From Gordonia oryzae (lineage in GTDB: Bacteria > Actinomycetota > Actinomycetes > Mycobacteriales > Mycobacteriaceae), in assembly GCF_003797185.1 (NCBI RefSeq), contig NZ_RKMH01000012.1, positions 1 through 64,000 on the forward strand: a DNA stretch of 64,000 nt. Reading direction: 5' to 3'. The notes under the pieces are model-generated. The model worked only from the letters and a program-made list of their open reading frames with translations. It was not told the DNA's origin and ran no database searches. Shown here one piece after another: positions 25,687 to 35,925 of this stretch. A program made the translations under genes and the position numbers. Each line of letters opens with the position of its first letter. Position 1 is the first letter of the stretch.

Positions 25687-27201
25687 TCAGAGGAGCGCGT
25701 CGACGAATGCCTCGGGCTCGAAAGGCGCAAGATCGTCGGCGCCTTCGCCGAGACCCACAAGTTTGACCGGAACACCGAGTTCCTCCTGGACGTGAAACAC
25801 GATGCCGCCCTTGGCGGTACCGTCCAGCTTGGTCAGGACAACTCCGGTGATGTCGACGACCTCGGCGAACACCCGGGCCTGGGTGAGACCGTTCTGTCCC
25901 ACCGTGGCGTCGAGAACGAGCAACACCTCGTCGACGGGTGCCTTCTTCTCCACGACGCGCTTGACTTTGCCCAGCTCGTCCATGAGCCCGGTCTTGGTGT
26001 GGAGTCGGCCCGCGGTGTCGATCATGACCACGTCGACGCCGGAGTCGATGCCCTTCGCGACCGCGTCGAAGGCAACCGACGCTGGATCTGCCTGTTCCTT
26101 GCCGCGCACGATGTCGGCGCCCACCCGCTCGCCCCAGGTCTGGAGCTGATCGGCGGCGGCCGCGCGGAAGGTGTCGGCAGCACCGAGGAGCACCCGCCGC
26201 CCGTCGGCGACGAGCACTCTGGCGAGTTTGCCGGTGGTGGTGGTCTTTCCGGTGCCGTTGACGCCTACGACCAGGATCACTGCCGGCTTGTCGGCGTGCG
26301 GTAGTGCGCGCACGGATCGGTCCATCTCCGGGTGGAGCTGGTCGACGAGGACTCGTTTGAGCAGCGTCCTGGCGTCGTCGGCGGTGCGCACCGGGTTGGT
26401 GGCCAGGTCGGTGCGCAACCGCTCCACGACGGCAGTCGTCGACGCGGTACCGAGATCGGCCATCACGAGGGTGTCCTCGATCTCTTCCCAGCTGTCCTCG
26501 TCGAGATCGCCGGCGCCGAGCAGCCCGAGCATGCTCTTGCCGATCGCACCCTGCGAGCGCGACAGCCGGCCGCGGAGTCGACCGAGACGCCCCGCGGTTG
26601 GCGCGATTTCCTCGCCGATCGGCGCCTGAGTCGCACCGGCGGCATACGCCGGGGCCGCCGCCTCGGTGTCGGGAGCGCTGTCGACGGTGTCGGGAGCGCT
26701 GTCGGCGGTGTCGGGAGCGCTGTCGACGGTATCGGGAGCGCTGTCGACGGTATCGGGAGCGCTGTCGGCGGTATCGGGAGCGCTGTCGACGGTATCGGGA
26801 GCGCTGCCGACGGTATCGGGAGCGCTGTCGGGGAGGTTGATCTCGGAGATTCCACGCTTGACCGAGTCACGCGGGATGGAGGCGTCGTCGCCGACGGCGG
26901 GTTGGCCGTCGGTCTCGGTGCGCTCCTGCGCCGGCAGCACCGGCTCGACGGTGGGCATCGGCCCGGGTCCAGGCGGCGTAGCGGTTGCGGTTCCCGCCCC
27001 ACCCTGACTGAAGCTGAATCCCGACCCGGCCTGGTATCCACCCGATCTGTCGACCTGGGGCTTACTGCCGTCGGTGACCTGACTGTCGGGCTGGTCGGTG
27101 AGCGAGATCTGCCGCCGCCGGGCAAGCACAATGCCCACCACGATGAGCGCGAGGATCACGACCACCGCGACGACGATGCCGATGATGATGTCAGTGTTCA
27201 C
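25687..27201 (-). CDS. ftsY: SRP receptor FtsY
   Basis: Membrane-associated GTPase that docks SRP-ribosome complexes on the translocon. The 504-aa protein has an N-terminal transmembrane helix (DIIIGIVVAVVVILALIVVG), an acidic Ala/Pro/Asp linker with eight SAPDT-type heptads (about residues 125-180), the N domain, and the G domain: GVNGTGKTTTTGKLARVL, DTAGRLHTKTGLMDELGK and TKLDGTAKGGIVF. It starts at a GTG. It lies 57 bp downstream of smc and before the amtB control region, the Rv2922c-Rv2921c order. Confidence 0.97.
   Translation of the reverse strand: MNTDIIIGIVVAVVVILALIVVGIVLARRRQISLTDQPDSQVTDGSKPQVDRSGGYQAGSGFSFSQGGAGTATATPPGPGPMPTVEPVLPAQERTETDGQPAVGDDASIPRDSVKRGISEINLPDSAPDTVGSAPDTVDSAPDTADSAPDTVDSAPDTVDSAPDTADSAPDTVDSAPDTEAAAPAYAAGATQAPIGEEIAPTAGRLGRLRGRLSRSQGAIGKSMLGLLGAGDLDEDSWEEIEDTLVMADLGTASTTAVVERLRTDLATNPVRTADDARTLLKRVLVDQLHPEMDRSVRALPHADKPAVILVVGVNGTGKTTTTGKLARVLVADGRRVLLGAADTFRAAAADQLQTWGERVGADIVRGKEQADPASVAFDAVAKGIDSGVDVVMIDTAGRLHTKTGLMDELGKVKRVVEKKAPVDEVLLVLDATVGQNGLTQARVFAEVVDITGVVLTKLDGTAKGGIVFHVQEELGVPVKLVGLGEGADDLAPFEPEAFVDALL
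26666..26830 (-). repeat. 21-bp in-frame tandem repeat in ftsY
   Basis: About eight copies of a 21-bp unit, with scattered substitutions, encode SAPDTVD-like heptads in the acidic linker. The copies differ at a few positions (GTG/GTA, GAC/GGC), so the array is older than the perfect one in the M23 gene. Confidence 0.92.
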
Positions 27202-27258
27202 TGGTGCACTGGTCCTGTTCTCCGTCGGCCTTGCGGCCGGGGTGTCCGTCGGGATGTG

Positions 27259-30200
27259 TCAGTCGGTCGCGAGTTCTGGGGTCGCGGCGACCGGGACGTC
27301 GACCCCCCGCAGACGTTGCGAGATCACCGTGGTGATCCCGTCGCCGCGCATGCTGACGCCGTAGAGCGCGTCGGCAACCTGCATCGTCGGCTTCTGGTGG
27401 GTGATAACGATCAGCTGAGACCGTTCCCGGAGTTGCTCGAACAGGCTGATCAGGCGTCGCAGGTTGGTGTCGTCGAGTGCTGCCTCGACCTCGTCCATCA
27501 CGTAAAACGGCGACGGCCGCGCACGGAAGATGGCGACCAGCATGGCGACCGCGGTCAACGACTTCTCGCCGCCGGACAGCAGAGATAGTCGTTTGACCTT
27601 CTTTCCCGGCGGCCGGGCCTCGACCTCGACTCCGGTGGTGAGCATGTCGCCGGGTTCGGTGAGGATCAGTCGGCCCTCACCACCGGGGAACAGTGTCGAA
27701 AACACCTGTGCGAATTCGCGTTCCACGTCGGCGTAGGCCTCGGTGAACACCTGCAGAATGCGGGCGTCGACCTCCTCGACCACCGACATCAGGTCCTTGC
27801 GGGCGGCCTTGACATCCTCGAGTTGTGCGGACAGGAAGGTGTAGCGCTCCTCGAGTGCGGCGAATTCCTCGAGCGCGAGCGGGTTGACGCGTCCCAACGT
27901 ATTGAGGTCTTTCTGTGCCTTCTTGGCCCGCGATTCCTGGCTGGCCCGGTCGAAGGGCATCGGCGCCGGGGCCACCACCTGATCACCTCGTGCCTTGGCA
28001 GCCTCGTACTCAGCCATTTCGAGCGCCGACGGCGGCATCGGCACGTCCGGTCCGTATTCCGCGACGAGGTCGTCGGGCGCCATCGCGAATTGCTCGAGTA
28101 CCTGCTCCTCGAGTTGTTCGATCCGCAAGGTGGCCTGCGCGCGGGCCACCTCATCGCGATGAACGGCATCCTTGAGCGTGCTCAACCGCTGCGAGAGGAT
28201 GTTGACGCGGCTCTTGAGTTCGTCGACGGCCGCGGTGCGGGTGGTGCGCACCTGCTCGAGTTCGTCGCGCCCGGCCTGCGCGGTGGCAACGGCGGCGGCC
28301 ACCCGCTCGGACACCTCCGCAGCCGACGCGGCGACGGCGGCGGCGACGGTGGCGGCCTGACGTCGGGCCTCGTTCTGACGGCGTACGCGCTCCCGCGAGT
28401 CTCGTTCGCGCTGCGCCGCGCGCCGCAACGATTCCGAACGGCCACGCACCGACGCGAGGCGCTCTTCGGCGGTGCGCATCGCCAGCCGTGCCTCCATCTC
28501 GGCGCTGCGGGCCGCGGCCACCGCCTCGGCCGCCGCCGTGCGTTCCCCCGAATCGACCTCGCCGGTCGGTTCTTCGGTGCCCTCGCCCTGGGCCAGTGCC
28601 AGACGTTGTTCGAGTTCGTCGAGTTTCGCGACCGTCTCCGCGCGGCCGGTCTCGACAAAGGTGCGCTGGCGGGTGAGTCGGTCGGCCTCGGCCTGTGCCG
28701 CGCGGATCTCCTGTCCGAGCCGGGCGAGGTGTTCGTATGCCCCGCCTACGGCGCTGTCGGACTCGTGCAGCGCAGCAAGCGCCTCTTCGGCGACTTCCCG
28801 ACGCTGTTGCTGTTCGGCCAACGCACCCTGAAGGGCGGCAGCAAGTTCTTCCACCCGCCGGCGGGTGGCCACGAGGTCGGTAGTCGCGGTGTCGATCGCC
28901 GACTGGACCTCCAACGTCGACGGCCGGTGTGATGACCCGCCTTCGATGGTCGCGCGGGACACCCGGTCGCCGTCGCCGGTGACCGCGCGCACGCCGAGCG
29001 CTCCAGCCACCTCGACAGCAGCCTCGGTGGTGTCCACCAGGACAGTGTCGGCGAGGATCAGCTCGATCGCGGGCCGGATGGACGGCGCGCAGCTCACCAC
29101 CGACGACGCCCACACCGCTCCGTCGGGAAGCGGGTCGGCGCGCGGCGAGGGAGTGTGGGTCAGGCCGCCGACGATCATCGACGCCCGGCCACCATCACCG
29201 GCCTTGAGCAACTCGAGGGCGCGCAACGCCGACGATGGATCGGCGGCGGCGATCGCATCGACCGCACCGCCGAGCGCACCGGCGATCGCGGTTTCGTAGC
29301 CGGCGTCGACGGTCAACAGCTCCGACATGGGACCAAGGAGTCCGTCGGCCACATTGTCCATCAGCCAGGCACCACCGTCGCCACGCTCGAGACCCACCGA
29401 CAAGGCTTCGATGCGGGCGGTCAACGAAGCGATCCGCTGTTCGACCTCACGTTCCTCGGCCTGCAGGGTCGCGACTCGCTCGTTCGACAGGTTGAGCGCG
29501 GTGACACAGCGCTCGTGGTGTTCGTCGAGGCCCTTCTCCGAGGCTTCGAGTTCACCCAACGACTCGGCCACCTCGTCCTGCTGGGATTGCGCGATCTGCG
29601 AACGCTCGACAGCGGCAGCGATGGCCTCGGTCAGGCGCGTGGTCTCGGCGTCGACCGAATCGGCCTTGGTCCGCAGATTGTCCACCTGCCCTTCGAGGCG
29701 GGCGAGTCCCTCTCGACGATCGGCGATGGCCCGCACCGCCGCCAGATGCGCCTGCTCTGCCTCTGCGGCAGCCCGCTCACGTTGCGCCAGTTCATCTTTG
29801 GCGTCTTCAAGGAACTCGGCGGCACCTTCCACCGCGGCCGTCATCTCCGCCTCGGTCTCAGCGGCCTCGTCGGCCTGGCGTTCGAGGTCCTCGGGTTCGG
29901 GACCGCTGGACGCGGTGACCGGTTCGTCGAGATAGCGGCTGCGTTCGGTGGCGACGCGGGCGGTGGCGTCGATCCGCTCGGCCAATGCCGACAGCGTGAA
30001 CCATGCTTGGCCGGCGGCCTCTGCGGCGGGCACCACCTGCGCGAGATGCTCTTCGTGGTCGGCGAGTTCACTCGACACGGCATCGAGTTCGGCAGAGACC
30101 TCGTCCTGCTCGCGACGGATGTTGTCCTCGACGGCGGTGTGCTCGGCCATCTCGGCGCGACGGGTCACCAGGTCGTCGGCGGCCAGCCGTAGCCGGGCGT

Positions 30201-30870
30201 CGCGGAGGTCGGCCTGGATGGTCTGCGCGCGGCGCGCCACCTCGGCCTGGCGTCCGAGTGGTTTGAGCTGGCGGCGCAGTTCGGCGGTCAGGTCGGAGAG
30301 GCGGTCCAGGTTGGCCTGCATCGACTGCAGTTTGCGGACCGCCTTCTCCTTGCGTTTGCGGTGTTTGAGAACGCCTGCGGCCTCCTCGATGAAGGCACGG
30401 CGATCTTCCGGCCGGGATTCGAGGATGGCCGCGAGGCGTCCCTGCCCGACGATGACGTGCATCTCCCGGCCGATTCCGGAGTCGGACAGGAGCTCCTGGA
30501 CATCCATCAGTCGGCACGAGTTGCCGTTGATCTCGTATTCGCCCGCCCCGTCGCGGAACATACGGCGGGTGATCGACACCTCGGAGTATTCGATGGGAAG
30601 TGCGCCGTCGGAGTTGTCGATGGTGAGGGTGACCTCGGCGCGACCCAGCGGTGGGCGGCCCGAGGTCCCGGCGAAGATGACGTCCTCCATCTTTCCGCCG
30701 CGTAGCGCCTTGGCGCCCTGCTCCCCCATCACCCACGTCAGCGCGTCGACGACGTTGGACTTGCCGGACCCGTTCGGCCCGACCACGCAGGTGATCCCGG
30801 GCTCGAAGCGCAGGGTGGTCGCCGACGCGAAGGACTTGAAGCCCTTGAGAGTGAGCGACTTGAGGTGCAC
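27259..30870 (-). CDS. smc: Chromosome segregation protein SMC
   Basis: Condensin ATPase that organises and segregates the chromosome with ScpA and ScpB. The 1203-aa protein shows Walker [18 protein letters not shown], two long coiled coils (about 170-500 and 670-1010), a hinge around [24 protein letters not shown], the ABC signature [14 protein letters not shown] and Walker [15 protein letters not shown]. It starts at a GTG. acyP and an OsmC-type gene lie upstream and ftsY follows by 57 bp. Nothing unusual in the head residues is seen. Confidence 0.97.
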   Translation of the reverse strand: MHLKSLTLKGFKSFASATTLRFEPGITCVVGPNGSGKSNVVDALTWVMGEQGAKALRGGKMEDVIFAGTSGRPPLGRAEVTLTIDNSDGALPIEYSEVSITRRMFRDGAGEYEINGNSCRLMDVQELLSDSGIGREMHVIVGQGRLAAILESRPEDRRAFIEEAAGVLKHRKRKEKAVRKLQSMQANLDRLSDLTAELRRQLKPLGRQAEVARRAQTIQADLRDARLRLAADDLVTRRAEMAEHTAVEDNIRREQDEVSAELDAVSSELADHEEHLAQVVPAAEAAGQAWFTLSALAERIDATARVATERSRYLDEPVTASSGPEPEDLERQADEAAETEAEMTAAVEGAAEFLEDAKDELAQRERAAAEAEQAHLAAVRAIADRREGLARLEGQVDNLRTKADSVDAETTRLTEAIAAAVERSQIAQSQQDEVAESLGELEASEKGLDEHHERCVTALNLSNERVATLQAEEREVEQRIASLTARIEALSVGLERGDGGAWLMDNVADGLLGPMSELLTVDAGYETAIAGALGGAVDAIAAADPSSALRALELLKAGDGGRASMIVGGLTHTPSPRADPLPDGAVWASSVVSCAPSIRPAIELILADTVLVDTTEAAVEVAGALGVRAVTGDGDRVSRATIEGGSSHRPSTLEVQSAIDTATTDLVATRRRVEELAAALQGALAEQQQRREVAEEALAALHESDSAVGGAYEHLARLGQEIRAAQAEADRLTRQRTFVETGRAETVAKLDELEQRLALAQGEGTEEPTGEVDSGERTAAAEAVAAARSAEMEARLAMRTAEERLASVRGRSESLRRAAQRERDSRERVRRQNEARRQAATVAAAVAASAAEVSERVAAAVATAQAGRDELEQVRTTRTAAVDELKSRVNILSQRLSTLKDAVHRDEVARAQATLRIEQLEEQVLEQFAMAPDDLVAEYGPDVPMPPSALEMAEYEAAKARGDQVVAPAPMPFDRASQESRAKKAQKDLNTLGRVNPLALEEFAALEERYTFLSAQLEDVKAARKDLMSVVEEVDARILQVFTEAYADVEREFAQVFSTLFPGGEGRLILTEPGDMLTTGVEVEARPPGKKVKRLSLLSGGEKSLTAVAMLVAIFRARPSPFYVMDEVEAALDDTNLRRLISLFEQLRERSQLIVITHQKPTMQVADALYGVSMRGDGITTVISQRLRGVDVPVAATPELATD

Positions 30871-30919
30871 GACGGTACAGCCTACTCATCTCGGACGACG
30901 CGGAGGCCCGCCCCCGGGC

Positions 30920-31234
30920 CTACTTCTCGACGAATCCGGTCACACCGGCGCGCGGCGCGGCGTAGGAGTCGACGACGAGATCCACGTGCCCGGGCGTCGC
31001 GTCGGAACGCAGGAATGCGACGAGCGCGCGCACCGCGTCGGCAGGCCCCTGGGCGACGACGCACACCCGCCCGTCGGATTGGTTGGCGGCGTATCCAACG
31101 AGGCCGAGTTCCAGCGCACGGGAACGCGTCCACCAGCGGAATCCGACTCCCTGCACGTGTCCGTGGACGTAGGCGGTCAGCCGGACCGCATCACGGCTGT
31201 CCGTGCGATCGGTGCTCTCGGCGTCGTCGGTCAT
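30920..31234 (-). CDS. acyP: Acylphosphatase
   Basis: Small enzyme that hydrolyses acyl phosphates such as 1,3-bisphosphoglycerate or carbamoyl phosphate; cellular role uncertain. The 104-aa protein has the signature VHGHVQGVGFRWWTRSRAL with the catalytic Arg, then GLVGYAANQSDGRVCVVAQG containing the second catalytic residue, Asn. It has an extra polar N-terminus of about 15 residues. It starts at an ATG and lies between the OsmC-like gene and smc, as in M. tuberculosis (Rv2922A). Confidence 0.95.
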   Translation of the reverse strand: MTDDAESTDRTDSRDAVRLTAYVHGHVQGVGFRWWTRSRALELGLVGYAANQSDGRVCVVAQGPADAVRALVAFLRSDATPGHVDLVVDSYAAPRAGVTGFVEK

Positions 31235-31250
31235 GGTGTGTCGTCCAGCC

Positions 31251-31730
31251 TCACTCGGTGTCGATGCGCAGGCCGACCTCGGCTCCGGCTTTGATGGTCC
31301 GTCCGACGGTGCACACCGCGTCGATCGCGCGCTCGACGACCACGAGCAGGCGTTGCGCGGCCTCCGGGTCGAGTTCGGACAGATCCACTTCGAGCACTTC
31401 GTCGAGACGTGGGTACACCTCGTTGTCCCGGTCGGCGGTGCCGCTCACCCGGATCGTCGCGTCGTAGTTGTCGCCGAGTCGTCGCGACAGCGGCCGGTCC
31501 GACGACATGCCGGTGCAGGCGGCCAGCGCGATTTTCAGGAGCTCACCGGGCGTGAAGACGCCTTCGACGTCCTCGGAACCGACGAGTACCTCGGCTCCCC
31601 GTGAGGAACGACCGGTGTAGCGACGCGTTCCGGTGCGCTCCACCCACAGCTCGGTATGCCGATGCGGCGCGGTGGCCGCGTTGCCCTCGTCGGCCGTGCC
31701 GTGCTGGTCGGCGTGATTCTCGACGGTCAT
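31251..31730 (-). CDS. OsmC-family peroxiredoxin-like protein
   Basis: Thiol-dependent hydroperoxide-reductase-like protein of 159 aa. The two OsmC cysteines are expected in ...LLKIALAACTGMSSDRPLS and in VERAIDAVCTVGRTIKAG, and both are visible, so peroxidase activity is possible. The ATG at 31730 has GGAGTG upstream; earlier frame is rejected. A His-rich N-terminal stretch (HADQHG, APHRHTELW) precedes the core. It corresponds to Rv2923c, between mutM and acyP. Confidence 0.9.
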   Translation of the reverse strand: MTVENHADQHGTADEGNAATAPHRHTELWVERTGTRRYTGRSSRGAEVLVGSEDVEGVFTPGELLKIALAACTGMSSDRPLSRRLGDNYDATIRVSGTADRDNEVYPRLDEVLEVDLSELDPEAAQRLLVVVERAIDAVCTVGRTIKAGAEVGLRIDTE

Positions 31731-31821
31731 TCTGACATCACTCCTTCGTCCATGATCCTCGTGGCACGCAACGTCGCAGGCGGGCCGATGCTTCCGCGAC
31801 CCCGGCAACCGGCGGCGCGCG

Positions 31822-32733
31822 TCACATCCGTGGTCGGCGCTGACACTGCGGACATGAGTACGAACTGCGGTTCATGAAGTGCTCACGACGCATGATCCGT
31901 CCGCACCGTCGGCACGGCTGACCCTCGCGACCATAGGCGTTGAGCGATCGCTCAAAGTAGCCGGACTGTCCATTGACGTTGACGTAGAGCGCGTCGAAGG
32001 ATGTACCGCCGACCTTCAGTGCTTGTGCCATGACATCGGTGGCGGCGTCGATCAGTTCGCGAATCTTCTTGGGCGACAACGTGTCAGTGACCCTGGTGCC
32101 GTGCAGCCGAGCGAGCCAGAGGGCCTCGTCGGCGTAGATATTGCCAACCCCGGAGATGATCGTCTGATCGAGCAGTGCTCGTTTGATCTCGGTGTGTCGC
32201 GCACGGATCCTCGCAACGACGGCCGAGGTGTCAAAGCCCGGATCGAACGGGTCCGGGCTGATGTGTGCGATCGACGCGGGCACGCGAGACAACACCCCGT
32301 CGCCCGAATCCGTTGCAGCAGAGGCATTCTCGGGCATGAATGGGTCGGGCACATGCTCGTCGACGTGCCAGCCGCCGAAGGTACGCTGATCGACGAATCG
32401 CAGCTCGTTGCCGTCGGCGAGGTGTGCGCGGATACGCAGGTGGGTGTGATCGGGTGCGCCCGCCCTCGCGATGAGCATCTGGCCGCTCATCCCGAGGTGG
32501 ACGACCAGCGCGGCGTCGTCGGTGTCGTCGGCGACGTCGAGCCAGAGGTATTTGCCACGACGGCGCGCAGCGGTGACGGTCTTTCCCGCGAGCCGCGACG
32601 CGAGATCGGCGGATTCGCCGGCGTGGCGGCGCACCGCGCGGGGGTGGAGTACCTCGACCGTGGTGATCCGTTGCCCGACAACGTGATCGGCCAAGCCCAG
32701 GCGCACGGTCTCCACCTCGGGTAATTCAGGCAT
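31822..32733 (-). CDS. mutM: Formamidopyrimidine-DNA glycosylase (Fpg)
   Basis: Base-excision repair enzyme for 8-oxoguanine and ring-opened purines, with AP lyase activity. The 303-aa protein begins [17 protein letters not shown] with the catalytic Pro2 and Glu3, has the Lys of [13 protein letters not shown], and ends in a zinc finger [13 protein letters not shown]...CPQCQRR with four Cys. It starts at an ATG. An insert of about 15 residues ([12 protein letters not shown]) lies before the H2TH region. It lies 21 bp after rnc, as in Rv2925c-Rv2924c. Confidence 0.97.
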   Translation of the reverse strand: MPELPEVETVRLGLADHVVGQRITTVEVLHPRAVRRHAGESADLASRLAGKTVTAARRRGKYLWLDVADDTDDAALVVHLGMSGQMLIARAGAPDHTHLRIRAHLADGNELRFVDQRTFGGWHVDEHVPDPFMPENASAATDSGDGVLSRVPASIAHISPDPFDPGFDTSAVVARIRARHTEIKRALLDQTIISGVGNIYADEALWLARLHGTRVTDTLSPKKIRELIDAATDVMAQALKVGGTSFDALYVNVNGQSGYFERSLNAYGREGQPCRRCGRIMRREHFMNRSSYSCPQCQRRPRM

Positions 32734-32754
32734 CGACGCTCCGGCGCGGGGTGG

Positions 32755-33486
32755 TCACGACGCCCCGGCGCGGTCGGTCAGGGTCTGCCAGGCCAGTGCC
32801 GCCGCCTTTTGCTCGGCCTCTTTCTTGGTCCGGCCGACACCTTCTCCGACGCTCTCTCCGGCCACCACGGCGACCGCGGTGAACTCCTTGTTGTGGTCCG
32901 GCCCGGTCGAGGACACCTGGTACTGCGGCGGGCCGAAACCGTGCTCGGCGGTGAGCTCCTGAAGTGAGGTCTTCCAGTCCAGTCCGGCACCGAGATCGCC
33001 TGCACGGTCGATGATCTCGTCGAAGAGATCACCGATGACGCGTTGCGACACCCCAAGGCCGTGTTCGAGATAGACCGCACCGAACAACGATTCGAGGCCG
33101 TCGGCGAGGATCGAGTCCTTGTCGCGACCGCCGGTGAGCTCCTCACCTCGGCCCAGGTACAGGTAGGCCCCGAGCCCGTCATCGGAGAGGCCGCGGGCCA
33201 CACCGGCGAGCGCGTGCATGTTCACCACACTCGCCCGGATCTTGGCCAGCTCACCCTCGGGCCGGTCGGGGAATCGCAGATACAGCCGTTCGGTGATGAC
33301 CACGCCGAGTACCGAGTCGCCCAAAAACTCCAGGCGCTCGTTGGTCGGCAGACCGCCGTGTTCGTAGGCGTAGGAACGATGTGTCAGAGCCAGGGTCAGC
33401 AGCTCGTCGGAGATCTCGGCGCCGAGTGCGGACAGCAGCGGAGCGCACGACAGGGTTTGTTTCCCCCGACGTCTGCCTTCGCTCAC
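32755..33486 (-). CDS. rnc: Ribonuclease III
   Basis: Double-stranded RNA endonuclease for rRNA and mRNA maturation. The 243-aa protein has the signature [17 protein letters not shown] with catalytic acidic residues, the [17 protein letters not shown] second half, and a C-terminal double-stranded-RNA-binding domain ending [19 protein letters not shown]. The GTG start overlaps the DUF177 stop by 4 bp (GTGA), so the two are coupled. mutM follows 21 bp later. Confidence 0.97.
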   Translation of the reverse strand: MSEGRRRGKQTLSCAPLLSALGAEISDELLTLALTHRSYAYEHGGLPTNERLEFLGDSVLGVVITERLYLRFPDRPEGELAKIRASVVNMHALAGVARGLSDDGLGAYLYLGRGEELTGGRDKDSILADGLESLFGAVYLEHGLGVSQRVIGDLFDEIIDRAGDLGAGLDWKTSLQELTAEHGFGPPQYQVSSTGPDHNKEFTAVAVVAGESVGEGVGRTKKEAEQKAAALAWQTLTDRAGAS

Positions 33487-34067
33487 TGCGGACCCCGGGA
33501 CTGCTCGGGATCGGTGTCAGACGACTCCTCATCGACATCGGCGAACTTCTGGGCGAGACCGGCCCAGCGCGGGTCGATCATCTCGTGTCCGTGGCCGGGT
33601 TCTGCGGTGGCCATGCGCACACCGCACACACTGCACAGACCCGCACAGTCCTCGGTGCACAACGGCGACATCGGCAGTTCGAGCGCGACGGCATCGATGA
33701 TGGACTGCTCGAGGTCGATCCGGTCGTCGTTGATGCGGTGGATCTCGTCGGCGTCGGTGGTCTGCTCGGTTTCGCTGTCGGGATAGGCGAAGAGCTCGGT
33801 CAGGAAGACGGTGACGGTCCCATCGACGGGTTCGAGACACCGCGAACACTGGCCCTCGGTGTCGCCACAGACCGTACCGCTGACGAGAACTCCCTCGCTC
33901 ACCGACTCGAGTCGCAGGTCGAGATCCACCTCGGACGCGGCGGGGATACCGACCATTTCCAGCCCGAGCCGTTCGGGTGTCACGGCGGTCCGGTGTACCT
34001 CGGTCATCGTCCCCGGACGACGTCCGAGAGACCGGATGTCGAGCACGAAGGGATCACGTGCGTGCAC
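33483..34067 (-). CDS. DUF177 (YceD-like) protein
   Basis: Member of the YceD/DUF177 family, linked in many bacteria to 23S rRNA and L32 synthesis. The core reads [18 protein letters not shown] and [22 protein letters not shown] with a Cys pair, then [18 protein letters not shown], a second Cys cluster. The GTG at 34067 (194 aa) has GAGG upstream; a GTG at 34115 or TTG at 34142 would give up to 219 aa. rpmF, its usual partner, is not next to it. It is coupled to rnc by GTGA. Confidence 0.85.
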   Translation of the reverse strand: MHARDPFVLDIRSLGRRPGTMTEVHRTAVTPERLGLEMVGIPAASEVDLDLRLESVSEGVLVSGTVCGDTEGQCSRCLEPVDGTVTVFLTELFAYPDSETEQTTDADEIHRINDDRIDLEQSIIDAVALELPMSPLCTEDCAGLCSVCGVRMATAEPGHGHEMIDPRWAGLAQKFADVDEESSDTDPEQSRGPQ

Positions 34068-34190
34068 GGATGCCTCACCCGTGCTCACACCTGGCGTCAC
34101 TGCGTTTTCGGCCACAGATGCACGATACGCCCGGGTCAGCAAATCCTCGAATGAGCTCGCCCGGCCTGTCCCGGTACCCGGTCCGCGCGC

Positions 34191-35006
34191 TCAGACCGCG
34201 AGCGGCGAGACGTCGGCGGCGCCCTCGGACCGGGCCCGTGTGCGCGCGGGATCGTGGTCCACGCTGCGGGGATACTCGATGTAATCGTGCATACCCGCGC
34301 CGGTACGCAGCTGATGGCGCCCACGATTCACCGACCGCAGGGTGTTGGTGAGGGTTTCTTCGAACTGGGCCAGCTTCTCGTCGACGTAGACGTCGCAGTC
34401 ACCACGCAACCGGTCGGCCTCGGCGTGTGCCGCGTCGATGATGCGCTCGGCCTCGGATTTCGCGGCGGCGACGACCTCGGCCTCGGACACCAGGCGCTGC
34501 TGTTCGGCAATGCCGTCGGCGACCGACTTGTCGTAAGTGTTGTTCGCGGCGTCGATGGTGCGCTGCGCCTCGGCGCGCGCCCGCCCGGTGACGGCCTCGA
34601 ATTCGCGAGCCGCGCTGGACGAGAGCCGCCGAGCCTCTTCGGTCGCGTCGTCGACGAGGGACTTGCCGTGATTGCTCGCTTCGTCGACCATGCGGTCGGC
34701 CTGCGACTTGGCGTCGGCGAGGATGCGGTCGGCCTCGGCACGAGCGTGGGCGAGTACCGCTTCCGACTCCGAATCGGCGTTGCCGATCACGGTGTCGGCG
34801 TGCGTACGCGCGTCCTCGAGCATCGAGTCACGGCTGTCGAGGACGTCCTGGGCGTCGTCGAGCTCACCCGGGATCGAGTCCTTGATGTCGTCGAGCAACT
34901 CGAGAACATCTCCCCGCGGGACCACACACCCGGCAGTCATGGGGACACTCCGCGCCTCCTCGACGATCGCAACAAGTTCATCGAGCGCTTCAAATACCCG
35001 GTACAC
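34191..35006 (-). CDS. sepIVA: Septation protein SepIVA (DivIVA-like coiled coil)
   Basis: Coiled-coil protein essential for septation and polar envelope metabolism in mycobacteria. The 271-aa chain starts YRVFEALDELVAIVEEARSV and contains MTAGCVVPRGDVLELLDDIK, then a long Ala/Glu-rich coil with ADRIL/ADRMV heptads and the tail RSVNRGRHQLRTGAGMHDYIEY. That matches Rv2927c along its length. GTG at 35006 has GGGGTG before it and puts the Tyr-Arg-Val-Phe start where the family has it. It lies upstream of DUF177-rnc. Confidence 0.93.
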   Translation of the reverse strand: MYRVFEALDELVAIVEEARSVPMTAGCVVPRGDVLELLDDIKDSIPGELDDAQDVLDSRDSMLEDARTHADTVIGNADSESEAVLAHARAEADRILADAKSQADRMVDEASNHGKSLVDDATEEARRLSSSAAREFEAVTGRARAEAQRTIDAANNTYDKSVADGIAEQQRLVSEAEVVAAAKSEAERIIDAAHAEADRLRGDCDVYVDEKLAQFEETLTNTLRSVNRGRHQLRTGAGMHDYIEYPRSVDHDPARTRARSEGAADVSPLAV

Positions 35007-35143
35007 AGCCACCCCAATCCGGCTCAACGCCAATGGTCATTTGATGAAACGTCTGTGGCTATTGTGCCGAATGAGATGAATGTGACTGCGGAGGTCTCAG
35101 CGATCGGCGTGTCGCGTGGCCCGCAGACCCAAGAGGGATGCGG

Positions 35144-35881
35144 TCAGTCAGGTATCCCGAACGACCCGAAGACCAGCTCCTTGCGCAGTTCGAAGCCCAG
35201 TGATTCGTAGAGGCGGATCGCGGTAAGGTTCTCGGCCGCGGTGTGCAGGAACGGGGTCTCACCGCGTGCAACGATCCCGGCGGCGACAGCGAGAACCAGA
35301 CGCGACGCCAGCCCCCGCCCCCGGTGTGCCGGATCGGTGCACACCGCACTGATCTCGGTGGCACCGGCCGGATGGAGCCGCTCCCCTGCCATCGCGATCA
35401 ACCCGCCGCCCTGCTTGAGTCCGAGATATGTGCCCATCTCGATGGTGCGCGGCAGGAACGGCCCGGGCCGAGTGCGGGCGACGAGGTCGAGCATCTCGGG
35501 AACGTCGTCGTCGGTGAGGATCACCGCCGCCGGATCCGGCGCGGGCTCGACGGTACGGGCGATCATCTGCACACCGGGCACGGCCATCGTCGTCGCCCAG
35601 CCGGGCGGCGGCGTCGGCATCGACCCCGAGATCGGCAGGGTGCCACCGGGACCGAAGAGCTCTACGGCGTCCGACCAATCCGCGGGGATGGGATCGAGTG
35701 GGAACGCAGCGAACACCGACACGTCACGTCGATAGCGCAACACCCGTCCGCGGCGTAACGCGAGATGCCGGTGGTGACCGGTCAGCGACGATCGGACCGG
35801 ATCGTCGAGGACATCGATACCTGATCGGGCGATCGGCGAAGCTTCAGCCGTGCGCTCACTCATGACTCGATGATGTCCCAT
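35144..35881 (-). CDS. GNAT-family N-acetyltransferase
   Basis: Acetyl-CoA-dependent acyltransferase of 245 aa with unknown substrate. An N-terminal half without clear family (YRRDVSVFAAFPLDPIPADW) leads to the GNAT core: ISAVCTDPAHRGRGLASRLVLAVA with the R/Q-x-x-G-x-G/A acetyl-CoA loop, then TPFLHTAAENLTAIRLYESLGFE. The ATG at 35881 has GGAG nine bases upstream; the ATG at 35863 would remove six residues. It lies 44 bp after the ABC-transporter binding protein and could be the last gene of that transcript, though no link to the importer is shown. Confidence 0.85.
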   Translation of the reverse strand: MGHHRVMSERTAEASPIARSGIDVLDDPVRSSLTGHHRHLALRRGRVLRYRRDVSVFAAFPLDPIPADWSDAVELFGPGGTLPISGSMPTPPPGWATTMAVPGVQMIARTVEPAPDPAAVILTDDDVPEMLDLVARTRPGPFLPRTIEMGTYLGLKQGGGLIAMAGERLHPAGATEISAVCTDPAHRGRGLASRLVLAVAAGIVARGETPFLHTAAENLTAIRLYESLGFELRKELVFGSFGIPD

Positions 35882-35925
35882 CGGGACGACTCCTTCTCCG
35901 TCCCGCCCCTCTCCATCCGGCCACC

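Noticed and set aside
26666..26830. CRISPR-like array
   Set aside because: 21-bp units are contiguous without spacers and are in frame in ftsY, so they are coding repeats. The same holds for the other arrays in the window.
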